DNA of 64,000 bases from Agarophyton chilense (GCA_030374765.1 JARGXX010000100.1:248001-312000); one strand, 5' to 3'. Positions 10,831 through 22,581 are shown, counted from the first letter of the stretch. Program-made: numbers and translations. The notes: generated by a model from the letters alone, not told the origin.

Positions 10831-11410
10831 ATCTCCAACAGCTTGCTCTGGTTACATTAAAGACAATCTATGTACATTGCAACGCACAAAGTGATGTGGA
10901 CAGTGGTCGATATTTGTCTTGAGTGCAAAACAGGTGGTTTGCTCTCCTTTTAACTCAGTTTTCTATTAAAAGTCCGAGCTGCGAAGTACAGTGGGAATAC
11001 AACGTTACAATGTCAAAAAGATACGGACTTGGGACGTGAAAGAGCACACGTCCCACAAAAGTTTTGTTTTAACTTTTCAGTTATCCCAAAGATAGGCCAA
11101 TGAAGTAATAGATATGAATGTCCGGAACGATCGTTCGTCAGTGCGGGTAGTAAGGGTACCGGGTTGACCAGAGATCAGGTAGAGTTCAAATTGACCCAAC
11201 AAAACCCAACCAAGCATCGTCACTATCATGAAAGACCATTTAAATGCGCTCCTACATACCCGCTTCACATTGCTGCTCCCTTGGCTCTCTAACGCAACCA
11301 CATTTGTTGTCGTGCTCTGGAATGCTTCGCTTCCTCCAACTCTATTTTTAGTATCATGGATCTGAGAAACAGTATCCTTCACGTGGGACTCATTACCCGA
11401 ACAGAAATGG
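10831..11410. other. Upstream region of left-arm secreted-protein gene
   Basis: No gene recognised on the plus strand. A long minus-strand frame (11077-11736) runs through here, but its first part is antisense to the secreted-protein gene. A short inverted repeat, GGGACGTG...CACGTCCC, lies at about 11032-11055 (mirrored near 30030-30053) and could form a stem or be a bZIP-type ACGT-core site pair. Confidence 0.4.
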
Positions 11411-11418
11411 TATATAAG
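11411..11418 (+). promoter_or_regulatory. TATA box, left-arm secreted-protein gene
   Basis: TATATAAG about 95 bp upstream of the ATG at 11513. Confidence 0.65.
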
Positions 11419-11512
11419 AGCCCCGTTACAGTGAAACACAGCTTCTCGTGTTATCCCATCACCCAAGTTGCCAAATCGTTCCCCAAAACACCCAGTTCTT
11501 CGAACACTCACA

Positions 11513-12181
11513 ATGAAATCTTTCTTCGCTTCCACCGTTCTCTTGTCTTTGGCCGCTTGGGCCATGGCGCAAAACACTGTTGACATATGCCCCAATCGAT
11601 GCAACCCCAACCGTGCCACATCCGTGCGTGAATGCAACAACCCCGTCACTCGCGCCGTATGCACCGTCTCCTCATGCTCAGTCCCCCAGAATGGATTTGC
11701 CTGTGAGCTGCCCGAAGATTCGTTCATGATCCCCAATGTTCATCTGCCGCTGGTTGAACTCGTCTTGGAGTACTCGTGGAGTGAGAGCCAGTCCGATCTG
11801 GATACGAGCACCCGGTTCTTAACTGGAAATGTTGGATTTTCTTGTAGCCCGGATACTGCCTATCTTGACTTCGGTGGAGATGACACAAGCTATGGAGGTA
11901 AGGAAACTGTCGTCGTGGACATTGCCGGTGCTCTTGCCGATGGTAAGTGGTCTGGATCCACTGCTGTCGCTGCTCTCGCCGGATGGCATGGAAGTGAAGA
12001 CGAAGGAAATGTGACTCTCAAGGCCTCTTTGAGGAGGAAGTCCGATGGCGCAGCTGTCCCTGGCGCCCTATTGTCCTCAACCATCAGCCCTGCGACCCAA
12101 TCTGGCTGCGCTGCGACAGAAGTTGGAACTGTTGAGATTGTCATCGCTCAGCACCACACCAGATTCACTCTTCAAGCTTAA
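11513..12181 (+). CDS. Small secreted protein, family member 2 (left arm)
   Basis: A 222-residue protein with a signal peptide (MKSFFASTVLLSLAAWAMAQ), likely cleaved after AMAQ. The frame is open 15 codons further upstream but without an ATG. Cysteines in DICPNRCNPN, RECNNP, AVCTVSSC and FACELPE form an N-terminal cluster. The core carries the family signature DLDTSTRFL, a Cys, YLDFGGDDTSYGG and VVVDIAG, then a Trp-containing segment and SLRRKSDGAA. About half of the residues match the paralogue at 8676-9338. The aromatic and beta-rich pattern suggests an extracellular all-beta domain, perhaps a cell-wall or surface protein; this is inference and no named family is recognised. TATA box at 11411. 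Duplicated exactly in the right arm. Confidence 0.9.
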   Translation: MKSFFASTVLLSLAAWAMAQNTVDICPNRCNPNRATSVRECNNPVTRAVCTVSSCSVPQNGFACELPEDSFMIPNVHLPLVELVLEYSWSESQSDLDTSTRFLTGNVGFSCSPDTAYLDFGGDDTSYGGKETVVVDIAGALADGKWSGSTAVAALAGWHGSEDEGNVTLKASLRRKSDGAAVPGALLSSTISPATQSGCAATEVGTVEIVIAQHHTRFTLQA

Positions 12182-13532
12182 ATTTGTGCCTGATGGGAAA
12201 ACGGGGCAGAAAGGAAATGCAAATGTCTGTCTGGAAAATGTTAGTCCCTACGAGATCAACTTTTGCGTACCATCCTTTAAATATCTAGATGACTTTCCAT
12301 ATTTATGAACATGATTTATGTTGCACTACGATAAAAGAGAGGCTTTGCGCCATAAAGGATACGTGTATGCGCGCAAATGCTCAGATGAGCGGATCGGAGG
12401 AGAAAGAGATCGAAAGAGAGGAACAAAATCCGGGTGGTCGACGCCTGCCCGCCCGAGTCGGGAGGTAAGCTGGTTATCCCTTTACTTTGGTAGTAGTCTG
12501 TAGGCTAGACGTTTATAGAAACCGCAGGAGCTGTTATGCCACACCGAACTACTGTACTCCAGACGGTGGTTCGGTTTAAACTGTCATCTGGTTTTGTGTT
12601 CTAACAGTTGTGTCTGTTACTCGCAAACGCTACGGCGCACGAGAGCCTACGCGTGCTGTTGAGAAAGGCACAAAGAACAGGCACAAAAATTCCTTGGCAG
12701 GCTGCTTCCCAAGCTGCATCTCTCTTTTCCAGGGCTTCTCAGAAGAGCGGGGCTTTTATTGTGTAGCTCCCGCAGTTCGGGGAGCGTTGAATTCAACAGC
12801 GTGGGTTGGGTTCCAGACGGCTGCGTTTGGTCAATACATTATTTGAAAACCTAGATTGCTACCTAAAACTTCGTGGGTGGCACAGTTGCGCTCCATACGT
12901 CGTCTAGAATTGCTGGCATAAGTAACAATATCTACGTTGCGCACTCTAATGGTCTTTAACGAGTAGTAGAACTAGACGAGCTACGTTACACTAATTACGT
13001 TACACTTCGCTTCAGTGCAGCCCGTGCAAACAACACTTCGTCGGATTTGGTTCGTTAAGATGTTCAGCACTTTGGCAAACGCAGTGAGTTCATAATGCTC
13101 TACCGATGCAAAAAGTTGTTTTGTAGGACCAAGCGAATCGTGACGCAGAGTCAGACACGTCTACGTTCTATTGAATCCAGGGGATGACGTGAAAAGTTTG
13201 GGAAGTTTTGCAGCGAGTGAGAGGTCGACTAGTTCATTCAAAGCTAAATATCATCTCTTTTACAGCACCAAGTATACAGCTGAATGGAAAGAAAAGCGCA
13301 ACGATCTTGGATTTATCGGAGCGAGAGTGACGAGAGACCTTTCACTAAGATTTACGCTAAAAAAGAATTGTTTTAATACAAGGATTTTTCAGATTGTAAG
13401 CTATGTAACAGCTTTACAAACGGCTTTGACGACTACTAAGTTAGACTAGAAACTAGACTACATTAAAAATCCCGACTCGCCTTGCCCTCCGTATCGGGCG
13501 GAAAGCGACCACCCGAACGGTCTTAAACTCTA
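12182..13532. other. Left-arm stretch between convergent genes
   Basis: Contains the A-run indel between arms (12343-12346) and short ORFs without motifs: 61, 78 and 92 codons on plus at 12318, 12610 and 13171. The 92-codon ORF lacks an ATG. Nothing recognised. The right arm holds the same at 27552-28903. Confidence 0.5.
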
Positions 13533-14387
13533 TTACACAAAAACTTTCTCACTGGGGTCTGTCCGGGCTATTGCTTGTTGCAGCCGCAGGCTCATTCTTT
13601 CGTAATCTGGAGGTGATTGCCCGAGGGACTCGTGAAATAAGGCCTGAATTTCGGAGGGTATCGGTGCCCCTATTGCATTTCGAGCATCTACAGCCTTCTG
13701 AAAGTTATTCAACACTGTTCGATACTGCTTTTTGCTTAGTCCATTCCAATTATACTCACCAATCTGATCAGTTGGCACAAGGCCTTCCTCGCTATTTCGA
13801 TAGAGCCGAACCATCAATTGAAACCAGTCCCCCACGTCATTGGATGGATCAAATGCACGCTTTGAAGACTGTCCAAAGTCAATGAGAAAAAACTTATCCT
13901 TTTGCTCCCCGAGACCTCTGACAACATTAGATTCTTTGATGTCTCCGTGGCTAACGTTCAGACCGTGAAGGGCTCTCATGATATTAAATATCTGGTTGAT
14001 GACAACCAGAATTTCTTTGTTGAAAAAGGGAGAGTCTGACTTTTCGTGAAGATCATCTAAAGAGTCTCCAAATTTTGTCATAATCAAAAACGGAATACCT
14101 TCATGTATTCCACTTTCAATCACTTCTGGCACGAAAAGAGTTGGAGCTCTACTTTTCAAGTCTAATAAAATTTTTCGTTCGTTATCCAAGTCATCCTTGG
14201 CATCTTCCTGCGCATCATATTCATCGTCCGAATCTACTTCTAAATTACAAGCCACACCAAATTTTACAACGGCCTCTTCTTCGTTATTCGTGCTATCAGT
14301 TACAAAGTAGACAGCTCCAGCCCCTCCAGAACCTATAAGAGTTCCAACAGTCCATCTGTTGTTTAAGACATTCCCAGTGAGATTCAT
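13533..14387 (-). CDS. VRK/CK1-like protein kinase (left arm)
   Basis: A 284-residue protein kinase fold, nearly all catalytic domain. Visible: glycine loop IGSGGAGAVYFV (18-29), ATP-binding Lys42 (VVKF), helix-C Glu70 after an acidic insert (DSDDEYDAQEDAKDD, 52-66), catalytic loop HGDIKESN (147-154, Asp149, Lys151, Asn154) and IDFGQSS (169-175, Asp170). HGD in place of HRD and the DFG form without a typical APE segment are features of the CK1 superclass, especially VRK kinases. Length is shorter than animal VRKs and closer to viral and protist forms. It would phosphorylate Ser/Thr on unknown substrates. All catalytic residues are present, so activity is plausible. The ATG at 14387 fits the start of the domain, and a TATA box lies about 65 bp upstream. 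No transmembrane segment. Confidence 0.9.
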   Translation of the reverse strand: MNLTGNVLNNRWTVGTLIGSGGAGAVYFVTDSTNNEEEAVVKFGVACNLEVDSDDEYDAQEDAKDDLDNERKILLDLKSRAPTLFVPEVIESGIHEGIPFLIMTKFGDSLDDLHEKSDSPFFNKEILVVINQIFNIMRALHGLNVSHGDIKESNVVRGLGEQKDKFFLIDFGQSSKRAFDPSNDVGDWFQLMVRLYRNSEEGLVPTDQIGEYNWNGLSKKQYRTVLNNFQKAVDARNAIGAPIPSEIQALFHESLGQSPPDYERMSLRLQQAIARTDPSEKVFV

Positions 14388-14451
14388 TATGGTTCTGAGC
14401 TATGTACTAGCGCTTGGTCTTTCTAACACGCAACGGAGCTAAAGTGCATTG

Positions 14452-14460
14452 GATATATAA
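14452..14460 (-). promoter_or_regulatory. TATA box, left-arm kinase gene
   Basis: Minus strand TTATATATCC about 65 bp upstream of the kinase ATG. Confidence 0.55.
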
Positions 14461-17034
14461 TACCGCATTTCGTGAACACAGAACAAGAAATATGTCTTCT
14501 TTTAAAGCACTTGAGTCCGGCTTGGAAAAAAAACTGCTGGAGAAAAATTGTAACAGGCAATGCTCATAGAAATGAATTATTTTAGAGATTGCAGTGTCTC
14601 CTATTATGATTTGAAGGACTATATATATGGTAGATGTTCAGAATTAAAGTCACATCAGTACAAGCTTTTACAACCCATTCTATGTCATCGGTTTATCACA
14701 AATATATTTGATTTCAATGCAGTTTTTCATTTCTATAAAGCCTAAAAGTTGACTAGAATAAATTATTCGCTCGCTTGGGAAAACTACATCATAATGCTTG
14801 AATGGTAAGTTTCAGTCACACTGTTCCAGAACGTTGACGTTTTGAGTCTCGTATTAAAGCACTTTTGTATCTGGTACGGCTAGAATGTTCAATTAATAGT
14901 GTAGTAAAAATGAAGGATATAAAGGGTGCTGGAGAATGGACTCGAAGGTCCAAACAACTGACAAATCCTACGAAGAAGGACAGTGATTTACCTACAGCTG
15001 CTCGCACCACGGTACCTCAGACTGCATCGTCTCAGGTATTTTCATGACTGCGGTGGCTGGTATCTACAGCTCATAGCATCCCAGAAAGAAATGTTCAATT
15101 CACCAATGGCACGAGTTTGAATTTTCTTTGAAAGTGATCACGGAATTAGGCAATTGCATGAATGGCTTTTCAAGGGGCGAAGAAGATGTTTTCTCTTGCT
15201 GAGTGCATGGTGACGTTTTGGGAAAGCAGTACGGCCGACAAAAAGATCTCAGTGTCACGATGACATTGACTGAGCATATGCACTAACATTGAATCAGGCA
15301 CACGTATACAAATCCACGAGAAGACAGGATTGCAACCGAAACAGTACAGTGTCGGTTTAATTAGATCTATCGGTCCGATCTATGAATTCTCCATCACAGT
15401 CTGAATTCAAGAGACGTTGTACCCTGTCTAAACCTAATAATCCATCTTTTTGAACACAATGCTGTGATGGAAGTTACATCGCCTTCCTTGCTGCGTTTCC
15501 AGTGACACACTGTCAAACACAGAAGAAGAAACATCTGCCGTCTTGGAAATTCGTTGGGTTGCTTCACAAAGCATTAGAGGAGAACTCTTTGTTTTGCTTT
15601 TGATTCTACTGCAGCAATCGGTGTTTACACGAAAGAGACGTCTTCCCCGCTTACTCTCGCACTAAATGCTCGTCTTTTTGACACAGTAACGCCAGCACAC
15701 AATTGTTGCTCCCGTCTTCTCCACATACCACCTCGATTCAACCCTGCTGACGCGCCTGCACGCCTTTGAGCACCAGCATTCCAATTAATCTTGCTTTTTG
15801 GGAGACGTTTCGAAAAAGATGGCAGATTCCCATTAAACAAAAGAGATGTTCGGTGGACATCCGAGAGTTCTTGGATGTGCTTGAGTTTGACCCGTTAAGC
15901 TTGAGATTTGGGGGGTCTATAAGATGCGCGAAATTTTTTCATTGGATCTACATCAGATAGACGTACACGATATATAAAAGCTACGGTGTAGGTATTCGCT
16001 CAATGCACACTAGACGTGCGCTAAGACGTTCCACAGATGTCTCGTACTATAAGAGTTTTAAGAATTTTAAAAGTTAGAAAGATTTTTTCAAGATGTACGG
16101 TAGTCAAGTGCAACAACTTTTTGAGGGGATGCTTGGCATTTGGTTCTTTTTCAAGAGGTTTGGTCTCGCAGACGACAAATGAGTAGTGCTACTCCCACTG
16201 AGATGGATTGGACACGTGGGACGGCAGAGTTAATGGAAGTTGGCACTGTATTAAAACTAACATTAATGAATTACATTAATTATACCCCTATTGCCCGGTG
16301 TGTTCACTATAGTAAACAAAAGCGAAAATATAAGTTTTACAGATTTACTCATCATGTTCAGAATAGCGATCACAAGAGGCCCGTGGAGGGCTCTAAAAAT
16401 GCAGGCGCTGCGCTGCAGCCTTGATATTAACGGTGAATCTGGGTGACATTTCTCTCCCAGCTCTGTCTCCAGTCTCAACTTGGTTTTTCAGATGCAAAAT
16501 CGGTGCAAGACTCGTTGAGCCAAAGCGTCATCTTTAACGCAGTTCCTTGAACACTCCTCGTTCCCCCTTTCACTGTTCACACGCCTCCCATGGTCCTAGG
16601 ACCTATAACCTCCGAACACAACTTCCTCTCGTTTCCTTTGCTGTTGCCGGCCACTCCCCACACCCGTTGCCAAAAATGAATTTGGAGCCGTCACCCGCGT
16701 CCAAATCCTCTCTGATCACTTCTCAGATGGTTTCCAGCATTTCAAATGCATAGCGAGAAGTTGATGTTGTTTCTGGAACTGGTGGACAGCGTGGAAGGGG
16801 CACAAACCATCGTAGTGATCGTTGGCGGGTGTCAAGCTACTCAAATGAAAGTGGGAGAGGTCGGGGAGGGCACCAAGCTAGCGGTCGCAATCGTAGCCGC
16901 GGCCGTGCCTGCGGTCGTGGCCACAGTCGTAGTCGCGGTCGAAATGCTTTTACAGGTATACCGGACCCTAGTCTGGAGGTATATTACGCGCGGTACTCTC
17001 GTTCTTTGTGATAATGGATCAAGTTTTTAGCTCT
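14461..17034. other. Inner left arm and start of spacer, no certain gene
   Basis: Short ORFs only up to 16140. At 16829-17011 (plus) a frame encodes an Arg/Gly/Ser-rich run (GRGRGGHQASGRNRSRGRACGRG), possibly the N-terminal nucleic-acid-binding tail of the transposase relic that follows. Inner arm boundary at 15487. Confidence 0.45.
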
Positions 17035-18368
17035 TCCTTTATCAAAGAGCGCGCGAAAATGTTTTGTCTTTCAAGAAAAGACAAACTGAAAAAGGAGGTC
17101 ACGGTTAAAAGCATTTTACTAACAAGGAGGGGTTTCGTTGTATTGTTTATGAACAGTGTCATAAAGCAATGCATTGAGTAGCTAAATGAGCTCATTATAC
17201 GTCGTGGCACTCATGAAATTGTCGTGATAGTGACTGATGCGTACCGGTACATGGCGGTGCTTCTTCTTTGCCATTGTTCTGGATTTAGTTTTGAAAAGAC
17301 TGTCTCTATTCTCCGAAGTGCAGAAAACACCACACCACCTTTAGAGCGAGTAAGATTCATTGCAGGTAATTTCCTAACGTATAAACCCACAGAAAGGGGA
17401 AAAAAAGGTTCGCTTTTGTGGAATTACCGAAAAAACGAAACCAGACAGTTGTCTGAGTTCGAACGCATTGCGTTTACAGAGAGCAAGAAAGTATTTTCTC
17501 CGCCGTTGTCTCTTTTTGTCACTGTTGATGACGATCTGTTTGACACACGTGCGTCAGAGAATCAGGTCAAAATTCTCAGCGCACAAGAAAAAAAGGGGCA
17601 TCCTGCTGATGCTATTACAGACGCTCTCTTCCGCGTCATTTCGGCTGTGAGGTTTCGCCGTAGAAGGGAGAAGCAAACAGAGTCTGTGAAAAACTAGTTA
17701 GCAACCTTGTCAATGAACGAAGGGAAGAGGCATTAAACGGATGCATTATCACTACCGACAGAGGGTACGGAAAGGAGGAGTTTCTACGCATTTTAATGGA
17801 ATATGGCCTTGCTTCGGTTTTCGTAATGCCGGAGCATCTCAATAGATGACACCCTTTCGTGGGGCGGTCTTTTTTGAGCTCGTTCAGAGATGAAGAGTTG
17901 GAAGACACTGTTTTGGACAAGTATATAACTGTGGAGAATGGAAGAAACTCAGATTTGGAATCAACAATGGTCCAAGTTGGAAACATGAGCGACGTTAGGC
18001 CACATCAGCCAGCTTCATCTCAAGGGAGAACGACAGACGGTGAATTCCTTGTTCGGGGGCACAGCGATTAGGCGCAGCACGACCGACCTCCTCAATTCGT
18101 CATTGATGACGCGCCCGATCTTGGACTGGAGTGTTTCTTCGCATCGAAGCGCATAGGGTCAGATGGTGCACGGGTTGGCTTAGAAACAATTACAGCCATC
18201 GCAGATTGTGAGAAATGCACACAGAAGTTCGCCAAGATGTTACGATTTTTGTACACTGTATCAAATAGCATCCAGGAGAGACTAAATAGGTGGGTAGCAG
18301 TTTCGATATCCAATGTGAATGTAGTATTCTGCTCTGTCGGAATGACGATGGAAGATGTTTTGGCTTAG
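17035..18368 (+). pseudogene. Decayed DDE-type transposase in the palindrome spacer
   Basis: Three consecutive pieces on plus read as one transposase. 17224-17697 (frame 1) holds LSEFERIAFTESKKVF and VTVDDDLFDTRASENQVK, a typical first-Asp region. From 17703 (another frame) come IITTDRGYGKEEF, a second-Asp block, and FVMPEHLNR. After a TGA (17845) come HPFVGRSFLSSF and, beyond a TAG (18069), PQFVIDDAPDLG and LRFLYTVSNSIQERLNRWVAV, ending near 18368. One frameshift and at least two stops inactivate it. The block pattern recalls a transposase family I associate with oomycete and algal genomes, but I cannot name the superfamily with confidence. It is unrelated to the Harbinger transposase in the same spacer. 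Confidence 0.65.
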
Positions 18369-21052
18369 TATAATGATACTCATAACTGAGTGCAACGGCT
18401 AGGATGAAGTTATGAAGCGGCACCCTACAGATAGCAAGTGAGGTGGTATGTTACAGGTGGGATCCCGGTCTGCAACGGTGCATCCGATTTGACCCTTTGC
18501 AGGGAAATACCGTATTTTCAACGGCGCATAAAGTGGGTAGCCACGTGGCATTAAGGCCTACCTTTAGTACATAGGCGGACGCACATTTAAAGCTAGATAT
18601 CATGTACTGTAGAGAAGATAATCGGTTAACCAATTTTATATCTAGAAATTATTATGTGCGGCACTCACTCCTGTGCACCATACTTAAGGCACAGAAGGAA
18701 GCACCGACTTCAACGTAAAAGAGATAACAAACTGGTTCACAACTGACCTGTCCCTTGTTCAGTATTCCTTAATCGGGGATCTGTAGTTGTCCATTCCATA
18801 GTACCAAGCACCCTCATCGGCGAAAGAGGCCTTACAACCACCATTATAGCTCGCTAAAGTTGTGCTCTACCACATCTTCCCCTTAGCCGCAAGCACTCAT
18901 TGGAAAGTTTCGAACACCGTCGCAGGTGTCTGCTCTCTCCGTTACAGTGCATAAAACAAAAAGAAATACGAACGTCGTCAAGCGATGTAATATTTTGCGA
19001 AGTCGGGGACCAATCTTTTTGAAAGTACGTTCGAATAGAGCAAATGGCTCAACTTGTGCACCGACTAATTGTCCTCCGTGTACAAATCTTTATGTATGTT
19101 GCCGCTGCCGAGAACGGCATTTTTAATGTAGTGGTAGCACGCTGCTGCAAAAGTATTTTGGATTTACGCACAACAGTTCTAACAGTTATTGAAGCCCCGC
19201 TGGTGAACTGAGCTTATGAGGAGAGCAGTATTTTTTCGGGCTTTGTGGACAAAGTGTTGTTTGAGACGCTTTGATCGCATCATAAATTATGACAGATTGT
19301 TGAAAAATACGTTGAAACTTTTCAAGGACGCAGCTCAAACGTTGTACTGCAAAACTAAAGCGGGTTTGGATGGTGCTGCTCAACGACTTGCAGTTCTCAG
19401 ATCATCAGTATCACACCTGTAGTAGAAACAAAAGCTTTGCTCCCTGTGTCTTAAAACTTTAGCCATCAACGCGTCTCTTGCATGGAGGATGTTTGAAAGG
19501 AAAGAACTTTTAGATTTTTATGAATCATTTCGATCATTAGAAAGTTATCGTAACGGCCTGAACAAAGTACAATCTACCGCGGATTTTATGTTTGATTTGT
19601 CACAAGAGCTTCTGAGTTACGCCGAGAAACTAGAATCTAATCCTGTAGAGCTAAGAGAACACAAGCACACAATGAATTCATGGAGTAGAGCGGCAAAGGT
19701 CGAAGGTTGATTGCATTGGCTCAAGGACGGAAACAGAATCGGCTCCGCTTTTCAATTCTACTAATAGAACTTGTCTTAGTTTATCTGTCGCAGCTCATAC
19801 TACGAATCATAGAAAGGTAGTGCAGTATTGTGCATTTTATGGTCAGCATAGTGAAGTATGCAGGGCGCATAGAACTTCATACAGCTGTTATCCCTGTTCT
19901 ATATAATTGTGCATGCGTATATACTCTGGGCTCTGCATAAGCTGTTGGGCGGTTTGGCATTCCTCCATGAAGCTCATAATGAGACATTAATATGCTTTGA
20001 TTGCTCTCCAAAGTGGTGGTAACGATGTAGCAGTACTAGAAACTGGAGATAAAATTGTATTTCGGTAAGTAGAACAAAGCGCAGTTTATCTTCTGAAGAT
20101 AAAGGAAATCAGCAACCCTCTGAAAGAGGGCTTGTTGAGTATTTTGTATGTTTTTCGGTAATTAATCGCGCGTTTGGTTCATCTTAGACGACTTGGGTGA
20201 GAGACAATGTGTTCACTATAGGAATCAAAAGACAATTTTGAGCCTTCTCGACATATAATGATGTTGTCAAGTTCGCCCGTCTGGTATTCAAACGTTTTTC
20301 AACGAAATATCCTGCAACTTGTTGAATCGATTGGGCAAAATCTCAGTTAAGGCGATTGTAGAGCAATCTCAGATGGTGAAATACCTCTTGGATGTTCGAG
20401 TCCAGCTCTCGCGAAGAGGGGTAACTCAGCGAACGACTCTTTGTGCCACCAATGCGTGGGTGTAGGATCGTGGTGGTTCAGGCGATACATACGAAGGTGA
20501 TGAACCCAGGAAAAGGGAAAAAATCAAAAAAGATCCAACAACAAAGATATTTCGCGGGCAACGGCAAAGTATAGGGCGAAACTGTAAAACAAAATAGGAC
20601 GCACGGCCAAGCATAGAAACGTATAAAAGGGATATTTACACCGGATAATCGAAATAAAATTGCTAAAAACAACCCTTTACAAAGGCGGTGTACTGACTTA
20701 AACAAAGGAAAACCAACAAAAAAAGTAACACACAAATAACGATGGTACAGTGACGCCTAAGCTTCCCGAGGTGATATATTAGCCAAACAGGTTTCAGTTC
20801 CTCCTGTTAAGAGATGAAGACTCGCGTAGGCGACATAATCTAAAGACAAGCACTCAGGTACCATTTACGTGGTGGTAGCGATGGCGGTGAAGCCATCGCT
20901 AAAGTCTATTCTAGACAGTGAACTACAAGTGTAGACTATAGTAGTGCAAACCAATCCAGGTCTACCCACGTATCATTCGCGTATCTCCAGCCTTGCACGT
21001 CCATCTGTTCACTACGGTGCTACTGTAGAGATTTAACTAACATACCTTCTAA
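18369..21052. other. Spacer stretch with unidentified short ORFs
   Basis: 19216-19422 and 19489-19710 (plus) are 68- and 73-codon ORFs. The second has a helical, charged pattern (ERKELLDFYESFRSLESYRNG) like a coiled coil; the two are separated by stops and may be one decayed gene. A 10 bp perfect stem, TAGCGATGGC/GCCATCGCTA with a 6-base loop, lies at 20876-20901. Nothing else recognised. Confidence 0.4.
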
Positions 21053-21067
21053 GAGCATCTCTACCGC
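21053..21067 (+). repeat. Left TIR of Harbinger element
   Basis: GAGCATCTCTACCGC, reverse complement of 23956-23970; preceded by target duplication TAA. Confidence 0.9.
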
Positions 21068-21210
21068 GAATGGAAAGATAGAATCTATTCGCCTTTTTCG
21101 GGCGTTTTGATTGGGCGCTCTATCCGATAGAGTGACATGTAAACCCCTTTTAATCATGCAGATTATTTCAGCCCTACCGCGTCCCGTAATGAAAAGGGAT
21201 CGAGCGCGAC

Positions 21211-22581
21211 ATGGCGGAGTCAGACGAGTCCAGCGAGGACGACACCCTGTCGTACCTTGCTGGTACCGGTATACTTCCCGGGCTAGAGACGATACATTTA
21301 CCCCGCCGCTCTGGGTCTCGAGCCGGCAAGAGTGCCAACGTCGCTCGTGACTTCGACACTGCAATAGCTCGCCTTTTGAGCGACTACTTTGACGACGCGG
21401 CAAAGTATGGCGAAGACAAATTTATGCGGCGGTTCAGAATGCCACGGGACGTCTTCGACCGCGTCTACAAGCAACTGGATGGCAAAGGAATATTTGTGCG
21501 AAGGAAAGACGGACTGGGCAAAAGAGGAATTCATCCACTGCAGCGTATCGTCGCAGCACTGCGCATGCTTGCATATGGAGTCGCTGCAGATGCGCTAGAT
21601 GAGTTCCTTCAAATGTCAGAAGATTCTGTACTACTTTCTGTAAAAGCGTTCTGCCGTTTGATTGTCGAGCAGTTTGGTGCGGATTATATGGGCGAGCCGA
21701 CCGAGCAGGACCTGAAACGTATCATGAAGATCAATGCTGCACGCGGGTTCCCCGGTTGCATTGGTAGTATAGATTGCCAGCACTGGGAATGGAAAAACTG
21801 TCCATTCGCATGGGCTGGACAGTACAAGGGAAAAGAAAAAAAGCCTACAGTCGTCCTTGAAGCTATCTGTGACGCCGATCTATGGATATGGCATGCACAT
21901 TTCGGTAGTCCCGGGTCGTGTAACGACTTAAACGTCTTGGATACATCAGCAACTATGCAGAAAATACGCGAGGGAGAGTTCCCTCCTTCATTACCGTATA
22001 AGATAAACGGCACAACGCGTACAATGTTGTACTATCTCGCAGACGGCATCTACCCAAACTGGGCGATCTTTGCAAAAACAATCAAGGACGGAACCAACTC
22101 ACAGGAATGTGCTTACTCAAGGGCTCAAGAAGCGTTCAGGAAGGATATAGAGCGCGCATTTGGCGTCCTTGTAGCTCGCTTCAACATTCTGCAGAGGCCG
22201 TGCAGAATGTGGAAGCGAAAGGACATGGCATTCGTTATGAAGGGGTGCATTATACTACACAATATGGTCGTTGAGGCTCGTAGAGACTTGTACGACAGCT
22301 GCATGAACGGTCTTATGCACTATGATGAGGCGGTCGCGATGTTCAGTAACGGTCAGTGCTTCAAATGGGAGTCTTTGGATGTTACTCGAGAACTACTAGG
22401 CGACGCATTCGCGCGTCAGACTTGGTCTTCCATGGTCGCTTCACGTTGCTCCAGAATCGTCAGTAGCGTTGATCACTTCTCTCTGAAGCACGACCTCATC
22501 CAGCATATCTGGGCCCGTTCGAATAGACAGGAAAACGAGAGCATGGAAGGAAAAGTATTCAGAACGCACTCATTGCAGTAA
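21211..22581 (+). CDS. PIF/Harbinger transposase (plant-transposon-protein type)
   Basis: A 456-residue transposase that cuts and joins the element ends. The N-terminus is acidic, followed by a helical DNA-binding region with FRMPRDVFDRVYKQL (75-89), then the RNase H-like DDE core: GFPGCIGSIDCQHWEW (179-194, Asp188), FGSPGSCNDLNVL (231-243), YYLADGIYP (274-282, Asp278) and DIERAFGVLVARF (312-324, Glu314). Asp278 and Glu314 are separated by 35 residues, as expected for a D35E catalytic pair. The C-terminal block CIILHNMVVE is also typical. Length and motifs match the PF04827-like group found in plants, diatoms and oomycetes. It needs the Myb-like partner for nuclear import and end binding in characterised relatives. 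The ATG at 21211 starts a frame with no stops, so it is probably functional. Confidence 0.95.
   Translation: MAESDESSEDDTLSYLAGTGILPGLETIHLPRRSGSRAGKSANVARDFDTAIARLLSDYFDDAAKYGEDKFMRRFRMPRDVFDRVYKQLDGKGIFVRRKDGLGKRGIHPLQRIVAALRMLAYGVAADALDEFLQMSEDSVLLSVKAFCRLIVEQFGADYMGEPTEQDLKRIMKINAARGFPGCIGSIDCQHWEWKNCPFAWAGQYKGKEKKPTVVLEAICDADLWIWHAHFGSPGSCNDLNVLDTSATMQKIREGEFPPSLPYKINGTTRTMLYYLADGIYPNWAIFAKTIKDGTNSQECAYSRAQEAFRKDIERAFGVLVARFNILQRPCRMWKRKDMAFVMKGCIILHNMVVEARRDLYDSCMNGLMHYDEAVAMFSNGQCFKWESLDVTRELLGDAFARQTWSSMVASRCSRIVSSVDHFSLKHDLIQHIWARSNRQENESMEGKVFRTHSLQ

Larger units (their letters stand above)
10002..15487 (+). repeat. Left arm of giant inverted repeat (5486 bp)
   Basis: This arm is the reverse complement of 25597-31083. 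Coordinates of paired positions sum to 41085 outside, and 41084 inside, a one-base indel in an A-run at 12343-12346. In the parts compared by eye only one substitution (10278 against 30807) separates the arms over about 5.4 kb, whereas the outermost 78 bp hold four mismatches (10012, 10037, 10044, 10079) and the innermost 11 bp one (15477). The spacer is 10.1 kb. Each arm contains a secreted-protein gene and a kinase gene, facing each other (convergent). Confidence 0.95.

Noticed and set aside
11077..11736. 219-codon minus-strand ORF (mirror 29349-30008) in the arms
   Set aside because: Its first part is antisense to the secreted-protein gene, which has a signal peptide, a family paralogue and a TATA box. 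The remainder has no motif; likely a shadow frame.
19216..19710. A coiled-coil gene
   Set aside because: Two short frames separated by stops, no family recognised; left as unidentified.
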